Part shown: positions 48,611 to 64,000 of the stretch, one piece after another
How the letters are laid out: each line of letters begins with the position of its first letter
Position numbering within the stretch: the stretch's first letter is position 1
NCBI GenBank assembly: GCA_029817715.1
Contig: JARUPY010000539.1
Span: 7,539,501-7,603,500, forward strand
Direction: 5' to 3'
DNA: 64,000 bases
From: Melastoma dodecandrum
Taxonomy: Eukaryota; Streptophyta; Magnoliopsida; Myrtales; Melastomataceae
Program-made: the position numbers and the translations under genes
Notes under the pieces: model-generated
Seen by the model: only the letters and a program-made list of their open reading frames with translations
The model's database searches: none
Told to the model about the DNA's origin: nothing

Positions 48611-49548
48611 TAACTACACTTGCTCACATAATTATGCAAACAACTATCTTATGTATGCCAACTTAGACCAACGAGTCATATAATTGTTCATAAAAGTCTC
48701 AAATCGAATAACAACCATAGTTGATAAATTTATTTACTCTCTAAGTATTATCTATCTTTCAAATACTTTTGGTGTATTCACACATCTTCTAAGAGTGTAA
48801 TGTTTTAAACTACATTAAAAGAATAACCATGTCTCGACTCTATTAAATAATATGTTTTCTCCTAAAAGCTCAAGGCAAATAGCAATAAAATATAATTGAA
48901 GTGATGAAATATTACAATGCATAAGAACTCGATAGCATATGGCACTACGATAGTCGAACTATTCATATCTTTTTCCCAATACGATTTTCTCGGATCTTAA
49001 TCAAAATAAATTTGATCATTTATCTATTTTTTTAATGCATACAAAGTTATCTCATTTAACCTATCATTTCACGGTCGACATAGTAGACTTCACATTATAA
49101 TGACTAAGTCAATCCCAATGTATGCTCGGCCTATGTTATCTTCGATAACCAAAATTTCATAATTGTCCTAAACTTAGAAATGTAACTCAATATTTCATGT
49201 CATATCTTATAATTTTAAAATCAAAAACCCATATAGCAAGTAACCACTAATGCATAAAAACTAGTGATGCTGTAAGAATACGGTTGGTTCCCAACCAATC
49301 ATGTACCCAAAGCCGAGAAGGTTCTCACTTAAAAAATTATTTGAAAACAAAACATTTAGTTTAAATTCAATGAAGTTTTTGTTACTCAGATGCTCATCTT
49401 GTTTAATAAATAAACTAAGCCCAAAGAATACTAAAATCACAACCAGCATAATCCCCTCTTCAGAGTCATAGGGCCACCTAGTTTCACTTGATATTCACTC
49501 TTTAGGTCTTTTTCGTAGATCATTTTGGTCCGAGATTGTTTCATATGT

Positions 49549-49570
49549 TATATATATATATATATATATA
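49549..49570. repeat. (TA)11 microsatellite
   Basis: Eleven TA units lie in a row. Confidence 0.95.
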
Positions 49571-49827
49571 GACATGCCATCGAGGCACTATCAACCCAAT
49601 CACATGTGGCTCTCTCGTCAACCCCGCTAGGACTCCCAATCTCATTCTCTCCCGTTTACATTACCCATCACCCCGAGGGGACCTCCTCAAGAGTGAAAAC
49701 ACTCTAATAAAACAGATATATTGGCTTAACACAATCAAAGCCCACGTGAAAAAACACACATCCTGGTTCTTCCCCAGCAGAAGAGGAAGGCTGATCAGAG
49801 GAAGCAATGCGAGGGACAAAAGCAAGG

Positions 49828-50924
49828 TGTTGACATAGTAAATAATTTTGGGCCTGGGCTTAGAGCCCAGGAATCATCACACAGCCTAAGAACGAAGTCG
49901 CCCAGGCCGACTCATGACAAAGTCGACTGGGCTGACTCAGAACGATGTCGCCCAGGTCGACTCATAGTGAAGTCGACTGGGTTAACTCATGACGAAGTCG
50001 ACTGGGTTAACTCATGACAAAGTCACCCAGGTCGACTCATGACGAGGTCGGTTGGGTTAACTCATGATGAAGTCGACCCACAATGGAGTTACTAAAGACG
50101 ACTCATGTATAGAGTCGACTAGGTCAACTCACCACTAAGATATGACTACCAATAGGACCCAATAGTAGCTAGGTCTACTCATAGGGTCAAGTCGACCTTA
50201 TCCTGAACAAAGGCAACTACAGCAGCCAAAGCCCGTACAAACAAAGCAAGTCGACGAGATGGGAATAGATTTATTTATTCCTAAAATCACGATTGTTGAG
50301 AATCGTAACCGATTCTAATCTTCAGGAACGTGATCCCGTACCTCATGGGAAGTTGTTGGGACACTCCCACGATACTAGGGATCACGATCTATGACACGAT
50401 CTGTAACAAGATCCACTCGTTACGTGTTAGACACGTACGAACACTCTATAAATAGCAAAGGAGTTTCCAAAGACAAGACACGAATACACACAGCCAAAAA
50501 CTCTGAAGTTTGTTCGTCAACCTTAGGAATTAGATGCCCTGACCCGGTTTATAGGTCAATTACCCTTCCACCGACAGAGTGAGCTCGTAGGGCCTTTGCC
50601 GTCAATCTTCCGCCAGCGACACCACCGACGGAGTGAGCTCGTAGGGCCTTCGTCACAGATCCCCGCCAGCGACTACCACCGACGGAGCGAGCTTCCAAGG
50701 CCTTCGTCACCTGTTCTCCGCCGCTACAAGATCCCACATCGTCACCACCGTTTCCCTTTTTCCCTTTTAATGGCTGTAAGCCCTTTTCTTTTAATTCTCT
50801 AAAGATTGTAAGACTTGCATTATTTCTGTATAAAGTTAGTGCATCTTCTTACTGGCGACCACAATACAACTACTGTGAGTCCATTGCCAAATATTTCCGA
50901 CGTGATCCGTTCCGTGTGCGAACA
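49828..50924 (+). repeat. Solo LTR with target duplication CAAGG
   Basis: The segment starts TGTTGACATAG and ends TGCGAACA. CAAGG flanks it exactly on both sides (49823-49827 and 50925-50929). It is 1097 bp, contains a TATAAATAG box near 50451 and no coding region. No second copy lies in the window. A solo LTR forms by recombination between the two LTRs of an element. The orientation is taken from the TATA box. Confidence 0.8.
49895..50100 (+). repeat. Imperfect 25-bp tandem repeats in the solo LTR
   Basis: About eight units alternate between AAGTCGACTGGGTTAACTCA and AGTCGCCCAGGYCGACTCA types. The two types are partly inverted relative to each other around GTCGAC. They lie upstream of the TATA box. 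Confidence 0.8.
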
Positions 50925-50929
50925 CAAGG

Positions 50930-52017
50930 CTACCAAAAACGCGTACAAGAACGGGAAGATTCAGTAACATCGATCCTAGATTTCTAAAGTAAACAAAAGA
51001 AAGGAACAACGAGGCCGTTTTCAGATCAATTAAGAATTACATTCCAACACTCATTTTTATTTATTTAAAATGCAATCTATAATGGTTATCTGCTGCTAAT
51101 TATATAAATTTACACCGTAGATCAAGCCAAACTCCCTTGATCATCCCAGGTAAAACGAAAGAAAATTGTTCTCCACAATCATGGATGATAAACAAAACTG
51201 AGCATTTACCGCCCCATTCCTTACCTCTTCAATATTGTCCTCAACAAATAAGGCAGCCGAATCGAGCAAGGAAATCTAGGCAACACATAATTAAGAATTA
51301 CGGGAGTTGAATCAAGTTGTTTTCCTTACCAGACATTCCCACCAAGCATAAACAACTCTGAAAACAAGATCAACCCTCATATTCCACCTATCAAATTGAA
51401 TTATTCAAAACCAACTAATCAAATAGTCGGAACGTGCTTTAATCGTGAAACCATGGCAAAGGGTTATGCGGAACAAACCCAAGAAAAAATCAAAACAAAA
51501 TGATAAAGACCCAAATCAAACCAATCCCAATAACAGAAGAGAGGAGTTATTTTTATTTTTATTTTATTTTTTGTTTTACCTCAACCCAACATCCTTCCCG
51601 ATAGGGATGATTTTTCTTCGGGTGTCTACTTACTTATTCCCCTCTTCCTTTTTTTAATATTATTTATTTTGAAAATCTCCATAAAAATTTTTAATTGACA
51701 TATTCTTGTCGCTTTCTTTTAAACAGAGTCCAAGCACTATTTAAGGAAGGGACTCGTAAAGATTTCTCTATATGATAAAATAAACCGATAAATCTTTGGA
51801 TCCGAAATATTTTTGCCATCTAATAAATTTAATCGATATATATTTTTTAATCATATATCAATATAATATAAACCATATTTTCTTGGATTTGAGTAACCCT
51901 AATGGCTTGTTCGATTACTCAATAGCAATTAACAGAAGCAACAAAACTTAAACAACAACCATCATCAATGCAAGCATGATTAATTATAGTTGCTCGATCT
52001 TAAATCGAGTTACTGTT
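50930..52017. other. AT-rich noncoding DNA, probable retroelement leader
   Basis: Next to the primer site at 52018 it may be the 5' leader of the candidate noncoding element. No ORF of note. Confidence 0.4.
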
Positions 52018-52029
52018 GCTCAGATACCA
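52018..52029 (-). other. Primer binding site, one mismatch from initiator tRNA-Met type
   Basis: The minus strand reads TGGTATCTGAGC; the usual form is TGGTATCAGAGC. Confidence 0.65.
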
Positions 52030-52031
52030 CA

Positions 52032-52513
52032 TGTAAGAAAAACTCATCCAATTCAGGATACCGTAATCGAATTTATGACACGAAAAGTACGAAAAATAGA
52101 GTTACGTACCTGGCGTTAACATACCTAACCCGATTATCAAGCCTTTAGCGTGATCTCTATTCTAGTACTGTTACCCGATAAGATCTGTAAAACACAGAGT
52201 GAAATCGGTGATATGGTCTTTGTCTCCTTGACTTGTCGACGGTCGACGGAGCACCGATTATTAGGGTTTGGACAAGCGGGAGAGGGGACCTAGTACCTGT
52301 TAATATAAGGTGTGACGGGCCCTTCCATGAATCGTCCAAACCACATTAATAATAAAACCTGAGATGCGCAAAAGCCCCACCAAAATGATCACTTTTAACA
52401 TTAATGGGCTATCATGCATAGTCTCGTATACCGTAATACAGCCTGTTTTATGAAAACGTAAATCAGTAATTAATTATAGTCCAATAGAAATTTTATAAAA
52501 TAAAATTCTAACA
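52032..52513 (-). repeat. 5' LTR of the candidate noncoding LTR element
   Basis: It is 482 bp with TG...CA ends on the minus strand, and lies two bases from the primer site. The sequence GTACGAAAAATAGAGTTACG near the inner edge recurs at 40027-40050. Confidence 0.65.
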
Positions 52514-52518
52514 TTCTT

Positions 52519-54918
52519 TCCTTACATGGCCAACAACGAAGTTCTAGATATCCTCATGAATACTGGCGAGATCAGCTTCTACAACCATGTTGCTCTTAGC
52601 TAGTATCCTAAATATTCGCTAGATCAAGCTTCTACAGCCTCGACGTTCTTCGTCACTTCCTTAGGACCAGCTGGATCAAGCTTTACACCACATATATATG
52701 TTTGCACATGAGACATCCTCCGTCAAGCACCTTAAACAAGGTTTGGGAAAAACAACAAAACCAACAAACAAGTAACATAACACAAGGACATTGACTTCAT
52801 TAAGAAAGGAGTGCACCTACAACCACTAATACACTTAGCCAAAGGACAATGTCGAATTTGTCTCGGGAAATGCACGTCTTTACAAAGTAAAAGCAAAACC
52901 TATTTATACCTATTCAACTGCAAGTGTACTACCAAAGGCAATGGGGGAGACTTGGAAAATTGCCTCGGAACGTTGGCCAACACTTGTAACCTCACACCTA
53001 CCCGAGTCATTGTACTTAAATTCGACTTGTTGAAGACGACTACTGGTGGAACTATTATTGGCACTACTCACACTCGGCATGAACTCGTCTTCGAACTTAA
53101 TATGCCGTTAATATTGTGACTTGACCCGCCATTAAAGCCCAACTTTATACTAACTATCCATAAACTTTTGTCACATCCACTATGCATCCTACATTCCACA
53201 AAACAAAATATCACCTTACATATTCCTCATATCCCACCTTGGCATACCTTGTATGGGCTACAACTTATAGGCCCAAAAATTGTGTATAAAAAGGTCCATC
53301 AATATACCTTTTGAAGTTGTAGTGGTTCTTCGCAAAAGAATCGCCACATCTCCGTTATGCACATCTCGTGAGTATAGAATAAGGGGAATTACCTATACTA
53401 TGTAAATTAGATATTGTAATTACACTCGTATTTTATTTGACAGTTTGGTACACGATTTCCAATTTTATATTCGAATGTCAAAGTTTGTGTTCACAACAAT
53501 TATATTAGTACATTACGAAAATAAGTATTTATTATGACTAGTCTGATAACATTATTTTCACTGCAATTAGATTTAAAACCTCAATTCCAGTTGCAATTCT
53601 AATTCAATTTCTACACCGAGTTCATAGTAGGAAATCACTTCCCAAAATTAAGGTCGGGTTATGGGAATTTTTCAATATGCTAATTAATAAAATCTACGTA
53701 ATTACTTAAATTTGATGACAAATTATTAGTTATTGTTTGGTTAGAATAATATATGCGAGATAAAAAGAAACAAATGAAACCGGCAACAAGAGCATTAAAC
53801 AAAAGGTGATGCACGAGGATCACCTAACAAAGGTGAAGTGATAATATTGAACAAGAGGGGTTATATTTAAGCCGATGCAAACGCTTTCTTTTGGTTGGAC
53901 TCATGGTAATATATCCAATATCCTGCAAAGTACACCGGACAAAGAAAAACGCCTTCATTGTATGATAACAGTAGTCCTATCAACTTCTTTAAGAATATGG
54001 GGTTATATCAGGATTAACCATTTAGAATATTTCCTTTACACGGAAGATGAACAAGGTGTATGAATAATGCATTAATATAACCATAATATCAATTTGAACT
54101 CATCTGAAAATTCTTTTAAACGAGAGAGTGAAATGATATAGAATAAAAGAATAATCAAGAGTAAGTTTGATCAGTATAAACATGAGTCCTCCATACTTGT
54201 TCAAAATTTCTCAGCCAGTAGGTCCAAAGATAAAATTTTGCTAATTTTTAAAGCAAACGGGGACTAGGGAAGTAAGATAATATACGGGGAAGTTGATAAT
54301 ATACAATATATGTAACAATAAGCATTACCAGTCTCCTCCTCCTGCTGAAGCCTTGTTATAAACATATCTATAGATAATAGAAGAAAATTTGGACAAAAGG
54401 AGAACTCGTTGAATCTTTACCATATATAAGTATACCATTAATAATCATTCAAATCTTGTTCGTTGATGTTCTAATTATTGGGGTTGTTTGGAAAGCAGTG
54501 TTTTGTTGTATCACAGGAAGGGTTTGCAGAACTGCTGCGACACAACGAAGTGTTTCTGGAAATAAGGAACAAGGAAATTTGGATATGGTATTTTGGCTAA
54601 CTGCGAACCCTTCTTTTATTTTCTTACGATCAGAATGCCTTATTGGTCTTTCTCTTACTCACTTTTCTCTCTTACATCAAGATTGATACTCTCTATATAG
54701 AGTCCTAGAAAGATCGAGAGCATGCATTTACTCTACCTTAGTCCATATGACATTAACTCCCTTCTAGTTCCTTGGACATTAACATCACCCAATTTCCAAG
54801 ACCATTAACACCCTTGATGAGATTACAAATTACAAAATGACATTTAACACTAATGTCGAGTGTCTTGAAATAGTAAACCTTTCTAAAAAAATTTATGAGG
54901 GGCATCAAAATAAAAAAA
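52519..54918. other. AT-rich intergenic DNA, no recognised gene
   Basis: A 102-codon frame (52811-53119) matches no family I know. A TGTATAAAAAGG box at about 53282 followed by transcribed-looking sequence resembles an LTR promoter, but no LTR ends were found. Confidence 0.4.
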
Positions 54919-55242
54919 AACGAGGAGGATCTCAACAAGATGGTCAAGGAGGTGGACGCGGACAGGGATGGTTGCTTAAGCTTTGACGAGTTCGTAGAGC
55001 TCAATACGAGCGGCGTCGACGGTGGCGAGATAATGGAGAACCTGAAGGAGGCCTTCTCGGTTTACAACAGGGACGGATACAGGGAGATCGCCGCCGAGGA
55101 GCTCCATGAGGTGCTGGTGAGCCTCGGGTAGGAGTGCTCTTTGGGGAAGTGCAGGAAGATGATCAGTGGCGTCGACAGGGATGGGGACAACATGATCAGC
55201 TTTGAGGAGTTCAAGGTCGTGATGACGGTGAGTTCGAGTATG
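54919..55242 (+). pseudogene. Calmodulin-like (EF-hand) protein fragment
   Basis: The frame reads EDLNKMVKEVDADRDGCLSFDEF with an intact 12-residue EF-hand loop (DADRDGCLSFDE). It continues to a second loop NRDGYREIAAEE, in which positions 1, 5 and 6 are altered. An in-frame TAG follows at 55129-55131, and then a third hand DRDGDNMISFEEF in the same frame. The first EF-hand and the N-terminus are missing and the preceding A-rich bases are unrelated. GC-rich codons contrast with AT-rich surroundings. It looks like a truncated copy of a CML gene. Intact relatives are single-exon calcium sensors of about 150 residues. Confidence 0.82.
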
Positions 55243-55389
55243 GACGACGTGTCCCTTGTCACCGTGAAAATAACTAGCTATACACAGCCTACGACTCTGT
55301 TTACACCAGATAATTTGGGCTGTCAATTGTGGTTTACACAAAACTTAATCGACGATTATAATAGTTTGGCCGATTCAAAGAAAATCTAA

Positions 55390-56144
55390 TTAGCTAAATC
55401 AATCAAGTGCAAAAATCTCATCATCGACTGACAAAATCTATTTCGTTCTCCCAGTGGAAAAAATTCTATCCAGTCGAAGGAGGATTCTCCCTAATCAGTC
55501 AATGGAGAAAATATGACCGGCAAAAATTAAATATAACTACCAAATGGAAGTTGAAATATCAAGAATAACTGTCCCTCCATAAATAGAAGGCAAGACCAGA
55601 AAATCAAGATGCACAACAACACACAAGTAAAATATTTTGTCTTTATCTTAGTTTTAGTGTAGAATCTCTAGACAATCATTAGGAATATTTGGAATAGTTT
55701 CTTTGGTTGTCTCTTTGTATCATGCTTTCCATAAATGGAAGTAAGTATTATTGTTTATGAAGTTGTACTCTTGTTATTTACATTACTGTCCGTTTAAAAA
55801 GTCTTGACGACCATATTTCTTAAACCTTTTAAGTCCTCGATATATTGCGACATGTTTCGTCCGTAAACAGACTCTTCATCGCTGTCATCTCTGTGTAGGC
55901 CAGCGTTCTAGAGAATTTGATGTTGCATGAAATTTTCCCAGCAAGACTAAATTGGATCGATAGTTACTTTTAACTTCTGCCCCAAACCAGTGCATACAAC
56001 ATTTAGCAGTGCACGCAAGCCGTTACCGAGTCCCCGAATCTGGCCGTCGCATCTGAGTCTGACTCAGGTATTCCTCAACAAATGCAGAGGTGATGATGAT
56101 CTCTACAGTTCAAGAGCTATAACATTTTACAAACACGGTGAATC
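55390..56144. other. Intergenic DNA between the CML fragment and VHA-A
   Basis: No gene is seen. CTCCATAAATAGAAGG near 55577 is TATA-like. Confidence 0.45.
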
Positions 56145-56150
56145 TTTATT
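56145..56150 (-). terminator. Putative polyadenylation signal of VHA-A
   Basis: The minus strand reads AATAAA about 190 bases after the VHA-A stop codon. Confidence 0.5.
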
Positions 56151-56340
56151 ACAGGCATTGGTGATATCCAAGCTCTTATGTCTCAAATCTCATCTCTCTT
56201 TCAAGAAATTTCTGACTCTAGGAGAATAACTTAGGTGGACTGAAACACCACAAGGACCGCCTGAGTGAGATTCAGCCATGACGCGATATCGCAGTATCTA
56301 CCTGAGTGGGACAAAACCGAGCTCTACAGACTCTCTGCTT

Positions 56341-60751
<4,411 letters not shown>

Positions 60752-61450
60752 GATTACTCGATAAATAAGTGAAGCTCAAGTCTCGGTATCAGCTACCGAT
60801 GTTGAATTGCCTACGGAGGAAATCCACCCCACCCCATTATAGATCGGAATTAAGATCAAAACTCATATGAAGATGAAATCAATCAGGATGGAGTACAGAA
60901 ACGGATGAAGCAATGGATCCAGAGATGTTAAAATCCAAAACTAACCCAACACAGCAATTCACGCTCCCCAACCAAAACCACACCACCACCGACCACAACA
61001 ACAACAATGAATGAACGGGATCAAGACGAACAGATCATGAAATTCCATCCCACAGATCTAAAAACCACACGAAACCCAACTCCAGAACGGAACAAAATCA
61101 GAAACTTCGGCCGATTACATCACGCCATTACTATCAGACACGACAAATAAAAACAAAACAAAAACCCCAAGAAGACTCAAATCTTTTTACACATGAATCA
61201 ATACGAGGGAAAATCCCAATTCGATCATTAGAAGGTGCGGGAAAAGAGAGACTCCGACAACACACCCTTTCGATCAACAAGGGACAAGGGGAGGCGGTGA
61301 AAATCGGAGGAAAGACGTCCGCCTGACTGGATTCAGGTAGGTTGGGATTGGAAGGGGGCAAAAGGAGGAGGAGGAATTGGAGAGGGATATGGGAAAGACA
61401 GCTTGTCGTGTTGTGGTTGGGGGAATGGACGACACGTATTATTATGGCGA
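60752..61450 (-). promoter_or_regulatory. VHA-A upstream region and probable 5' UTR
   Basis: The minus strand next to the ATG reads GAGTAATCATGCC. A CT-rich leader-like stretch (CTCTCCAATTCCTCCTCCTCC) lies at about 61350-61390, which suggests transcription starts near 61400 and that a 5' UTR intron separates it from the coding start. No TATA box was fixed. Confidence 0.4.
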
Positions 61451-64000
61451 ATTATTACAGTCCGGACAAACCCCCAAAAAAAAAATATATATTTGTCATC
61501 TTAAGATCGAGTCCTCACCTACCATATAATATAACAATTTAAAAAGAAATAAATAAAATTATTTAAATTGGATTTCCATCGGCATTTACCGTTGAAAAAC
61601 TAGATGATCCTTCTCCGTTGTTTTTTAATCCAATATGAACTAATTAACAATCGAACAATGTAAAAGTTTGATAGTTAGATGCAATTTTTTTTTAGAAGAC
61701 TGCGATGGAAGAATAATATTCTCCAGCAAACACATGAATTTTATGTATACCAAATAAGTTGTTCCCTAAAAATAAATTTTTATTATTATTCGCAACTTAA
61801 TACTATAACCTTCTTCCATGTAATTGCAACTACTATCGTCATTATTGCGACTAGTGATTGAGTTTTAATTTGTTTTAGTTGTTTTTGTGTCTATTTGTCT
61901 TTACTATTCAAGTCTTTAATTATTTATGTATCTTTATCAGTTAATTAGGTTTTTAAGTTTGCACTGTATGTGGAAAGAATGAACAAGAGCACAGAGTCGG
62001 TTGTCACCCAGCCTGAGAAAGATTCCAGATGGACGCATCCTTTGACCAGACGGATGCATCCTCCATGCGTGACTTGACGAAGGACGACTTTGGTCAACCT
62101 TCTACTTGTGAAAATTTCGTTTTTCCACGTTAGAATCTTTTATTTTATTTTTACTTAGGTCATTTGGTGCTTTTATTTTAAAATAAAACTATTTAGGGTA
62201 TTTTAGGAGATTTAGGGAGAATATTGTCTTGGATAACCCTAGGGTTTAAGAGGAAAATAGTCTTTTGGTTTTTAGAGGACATACAATTTAGGGTTGACAT
62301 AGGCGACAACTTAAGGAGACCGAACAAGGAGAACAAGGACAACTTAAGGTATTTATGTGATTGGAACCTTTATAATTGTTTATCCACATATTAATTGATT
62401 GGCCACTCATTAACATAGATTTGATAATCGAGGGAGGGTAGTCTAGGCTAGATCTCGAATTGGATAATCTAAGTAGTCTATACATTGGAAAATCAGACTA
62501 ATTGTGCAAACTGGAATATCTGAGGTAATCAATCAGGATTAGATCATAATGGGTCATATCTAGTTTTCTGCCTAGGAATAGAGTAAGAAATTTGATACAT
62601 GGTGATACGTTCTTGTATGTTCGAGATAAATACGTGGCCATATTCGAATCTTATATTAATAATTAAACGATTCGATAACATTAAAAAAGATGAATATAAT
62701 GCATAAGAAGCGAGGTGATGTTTGAAATCCTAGATTTTTTTATTATTTATTGTTACATTCTTTTTTTTATTTAATTCAATAATTTCACTTTATTTTCTGC
62801 TTCACCTTTGTGTTGATTGTTGAGATTGACATTAAACGATTTTGTCAATACAATTTTTCTTGGGAACGACCCTTATCCTTATTATTTTAGTTAAGATTGA
62901 AATAGATTTATTTTTGTTACGTTGAAAATGGGCGGCACCAATCTCATTCATCTAACTATAAAAAAAAAATATTACATAAAATTCTATAAACCATCGGTTG
63001 TGCCCATAATCTTTCATATCCATATTCCACATAACCTTCATAATGTGAACATGTCCTTTTGAGGAAAATAAGATCCACGTGATCTACTCATACATCTCAA
63101 AATTCATAGTAATTACACTTTAACCATGAATAACAACATTGATCGTACCTCATTTTAAATGTTGCAAATAGATTAGTAGATAAATTCAAGAAATGTGCGT
63201 CAACATTGATCAATATATCAAGTACATCAACAGAAGCTTTTTGCCTTCAATTACATTATGTTTTAGGTAGAATGACCCATAATATCCAAACTAGTTTGTG
63301 ACCAGTCTTTCAAATCAACATTGAAACGCTAAATTGAATGCGTGCTTCTCATCCCGATCGCGAAACTTCTTCAAACATATATTAATACTCATGTATTTAA
63401 AAAAAAAAAACAAATTCGAACAAACCTCTAAGCTAAATATTCTCCTAAATATCATGCTCACGTAATAGTTTCCTTCCAAGATATCAAAAAAATTCATTCG
63501 AACAAACCCTAAACCGTACAAAACACCGATAACTAGAAGGGATTATGTTTTTAATTACTATTCTTATTTTTCTCAATCATCGATGAATATAGTTGTCTGA
63601 AGTTTATCAAACATTATTTCTAAAAACGTCTCGAACAATCATTTCACGATAAAAGGATTTGATAATTTATTTCTTCATACAAGAAAGCAACCCTATAAAC
63701 AACTTATCATATATATAGTCGTCCCTTTCGTGGTTTCTTCCGGTTTTCTCCCAAAACTTTATACGAACCCCAAACATGTGAAGAAGAGCAAAAATAAGAT
63801 AATATTAAACAATTACTAGTAAAATAAATCCGGTTTGGTAATGAAATGAACTAACAGAAGAAAGACAACAACGCACCGGTCAGAGCTAGTCCGTACAGGC
63901 GGTGCTGGGGACCGCCGCGACTCGGGCACATGCTTGAGCGAGCTACACAACGACGCGAGCAAACGGGTACCTGGCTGGCCACTACCGATATTTTTATAGT
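61451..64000. other. AT-rich intergenic DNA
   Basis: No gene is recognised. The last 120 bases are GC-richer but too short to assign. Confidence 0.5.
62838..62926 (+). repeat. Repeat edge homologous to 8222-8305 (inverted)
   Basis: Shares TTTTGTCA, GACCCTTATCC-type and ATTTATTTTTGTTACGTTG sequence with the reverse complement of 8222-8305. Confidence 0.55.

Larger units (their letters stand above)
47916..49827. other. AT-rich noncoding repeat sequence
   Basis: No gene is seen. Near 47992 ATCATGTGAAATCTTCCA recurs with slight change from 40890, linking this stretch to 40850-40960. Confidence 0.4.
39968..52513 (-). mobile_element. Candidate large noncoding LTR element (LARD-like) with nested insertions
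   Basis: On the minus strand 52032-52513 is an LTR with TGTTAGAATT...TTTCTTACA ends next to a primer site TGGTATCTGAGC (52018-52029). At the other end, 39968 starts with the same terminal sequence as 52032 and aligns with it for about 110 bp. The 5-bp TTCTT flanks both outer ends (39963-39967 and 52514-52518). No gag or pol is seen inside. The low-coordinate LTR copy cannot be followed beyond about 40090, so it is either deleted or the pairing is wrong. Nested inside are a hAT element, a solo LTR and direct repeats. Confidence 0.45.

Noticed and set aside
49828..50968. Alternative right end of the solo LTR at CAGTAACA
   Set aside because: The flanking bases there do not match CAAGG, while the end at 50924 is followed by an exact duplication.

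Overview
The window is nuclear DNA of a flowering plant. Several genes contain short GT-AG introns, the transposon families are plant-type (Ty1/Copia, Ty3/Gypsy Tekay, hAT, FAR1-type MULE, L1-type LINE), and the host genes are plant paralogues (V-ATPase subunit A, a UEV1-type E2 variant, PLAC8/cadmium-resistance proteins, a SKIP28-like F-box protein, a GH9 glucanase fragment). I cannot name the species. No CRISPR array, operon or tRNA gene was found.

Layout. 1-2900 is the 5' part of a broken minus-strand Copia element running off the left edge. 4112-8200 holds remnants of DNA transposons: a hAT-like end, a ULP1-like (C48) protease relic and a FAR1-type MULE transposase relic. 8.2-11.5 kb holds noncoding repeat and a LINE ORF2 fragment. 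11554-13225 is an internally deleted hAT element with an 8-bp target duplication, followed by a GH9 fragment. 15043-15685 is a frameshifted PLAC8-family gene and 27939-28661 an intact paralogue. They are separated by a structurally complete Tekay-type Gypsy element (15863-25920, TSD TTAGG). A SKIP28-like F-box gene (29802-35838) is cut by a Copia element (30145-35225, TSD GTTCC).

Two intact minus-strand genes follow: a BAP31-like ER membrane protein (36188-36580) and a five-exon UEV1 gene (37249-39084). About 12.5 kb of nested, mostly noncoding repeats comes next (39968-52513). I read it as a candidate large noncoding LTR element (TSD TTCTT) that carries a complete-ended hAT element (40973-44529) and a solo LTR (49828-50924, TSD CAAGG). 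The right part contains a calmodulin-like pseudogene (about 54919-55242), the complete 20-exon gene for V-ATPase catalytic subunit A (56341-60751, minus strand, 623 aa) and AT-rich intergenic DNA.

The likely functional host genes are the second PLAC8 gene, the BAP31-like gene, UEV1 and VHA-A. They are independent eukaryotic genes with no shared pathway. Most of the remaining sequence is transposon-derived, and the insertion boundaries given here come from target-site duplications read directly in the sequence.
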